DNA of 6,188 nt from Candidatus Eiseniibacteriota bacterium. Its GTDB lineage: Bacteria > Eisenbacteria > RBG-16-71-46 > CAIMUX01. This document shows, in pieces, positions 5,855-6,188 of this stretch. The notes beneath the pieces are model-generated. The model saw only the letters and a list, made by a program, of their open reading frames with translations. It searched no databases and was not told where the DNA came from. How positions within the stretch are numbered: position 1 is the stretch's first letter; every line of letters starts with the position of its first letter. The DNA lies in assembly GCA_020431745.1 (NCBI GenBank), contig JAGQHR010000217.1, forward strand, positions 1-6,188, read 5' to 3'. The position numbers and the translations under genes were made by a program.

Positions 5855-6188
5855 GTGCCGACGCGCACGCGAGCCTCACGTCAGGTCGCCTTCCTGCGCG
5901 GAATCAACGTCGGGAAGGCGAAGCCCGTCGCCATGGCCGACCTCCGCGCGGTCGTCAAAGGATTGGGCTTCACGGACGTGGCGACCCTGCTCAACAGCGG
6001 CAATCTGGTCTACACCGCATCGGTGGCGCCGGCGAGTGCCGCTGCCAGCATCGAAAACGCGATCGCCGAAGAGCTGGAAGTGGAGAGCCGGGTGACGGCG
6101 CTCACGGCCGCCGAGCTGCGTTCGATCCTCGACGAGAATCCGCTGGCCGGGAAGGCCGACAATCCTTCCCGCCATCTGATCGGCGTGT
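5855..6188 (+). CDS. DUF1697 family protein, 5' part (runs off the window)
   Basis: Read from GTG 5855, 111 codons are visible before the window ends. The start of the DUF1697 family (Pfam PF08002) is clear: VAFLRGINVG at 11-20, VAMADLRAVVKGLGF at 25-39, and NSGNLVY at 47-53, followed by a region rich in acidic and Ala residues. Full-length members are roughly 180 residues, so about two thirds are present. The frame is closed upstream by TGA 5840-5842, which leaves GTG 5855 as the first usable start. The first ATG, 5933, would lose the conserved FLRGINVG. There is no clear Shine-Dalgarno, and the GTG is one base after the previous stop, so translation is probably coupled to the propeller gene. 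No signal peptide is present, so it is cytoplasmic. The molecular function of this family is not known to me. Confidence 0.92.
   Translation, partial: MPTRTRASRQVAFLRGINVGKAKPVAMADLRAVVKGLGFTDVATLLNSGNLVYTASVAPASAAASIENAIAEELEVESRVTALTAAELRSILDENPLAGKADNPSRHLIGV

Noticed and set aside
4138..5868. 576-codon open frame on the minus strand
   Set aside because: It is antisense to the secreted propeller gene, which has a ribosome site, signal peptide and conserved tail. The minus translation is Arg/Asp/Val-rich with no recognisable motif, as expected for an antisense shadow at high G+C.

Overview
The window is about two-thirds G+C bacterial DNA with four recognisable genes, all on the + strand. 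They are separated by spacers of 380-470 bases that are full of short tandem repeats, except that the last two genes are only one base apart. Codons end mostly in G or C. Two of the proteins carry the FlgD-like Ig tail (PNPF...WDG..D.G.P...GVY.LR...GRLV) typical of secreted proteins in Candidatus Eisenbacteria and other FCB-type or environmental lineages. That suggests an uncultivated Gram-negative bacterium of this kind; the phylum is an inference. Genes end in both TAG and TGA, which fits the standard bacterial code.

Layout: (1) 1-379, a spacer holding a 41/42-bp tandem repeat at the left edge and a small 15-bp direct repeat. (2) 380-2662, a secreted protein with about 14 LVIVD-type beta-propeller repeats and a FlgD-like C-terminal domain, followed by a strong hairpin. 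(3) 2663-3130, a spacer with an unused Shine-Dalgarno and about fifteen degenerate 15-bp repeats. (4) 3131-3826, an exported peroxiredoxin-like protein interrupted by an in-frame TGA exactly where the family has the first Cys of its CPYC site. A perfect 7-bp stem with a GGU loop lies 21 nt after the TGA, as expected of a bacterial SECIS, so this is read as one selenoprotein gene with a UPYC site and not as a broken gene. (5) 3827-4206, a spacer with four near-perfect 40-bp tandem repeats that decay into about three degenerate units while keeping the period. (6) 4207-5853, a second secreted beta-propeller protein with the same kind of C-terminal tail. (7) 5855 to the right edge, the start of a DUF1697 gene, beginning at GTG one base after the previous stop.

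Three of the four products are predicted to leave the cytoplasm: two surface or secreted propellers and an envelope thiol/selenol redox enzyme. Nothing in the sequence shows that they share a pathway. The points most worth following are the exported UPYC selenoprotein with its SECIS, and the fact that repeats of three different unit lengths in the three spacers share one composite word, TTCCG followed within a few bases by CTCA(C/T/A)C.
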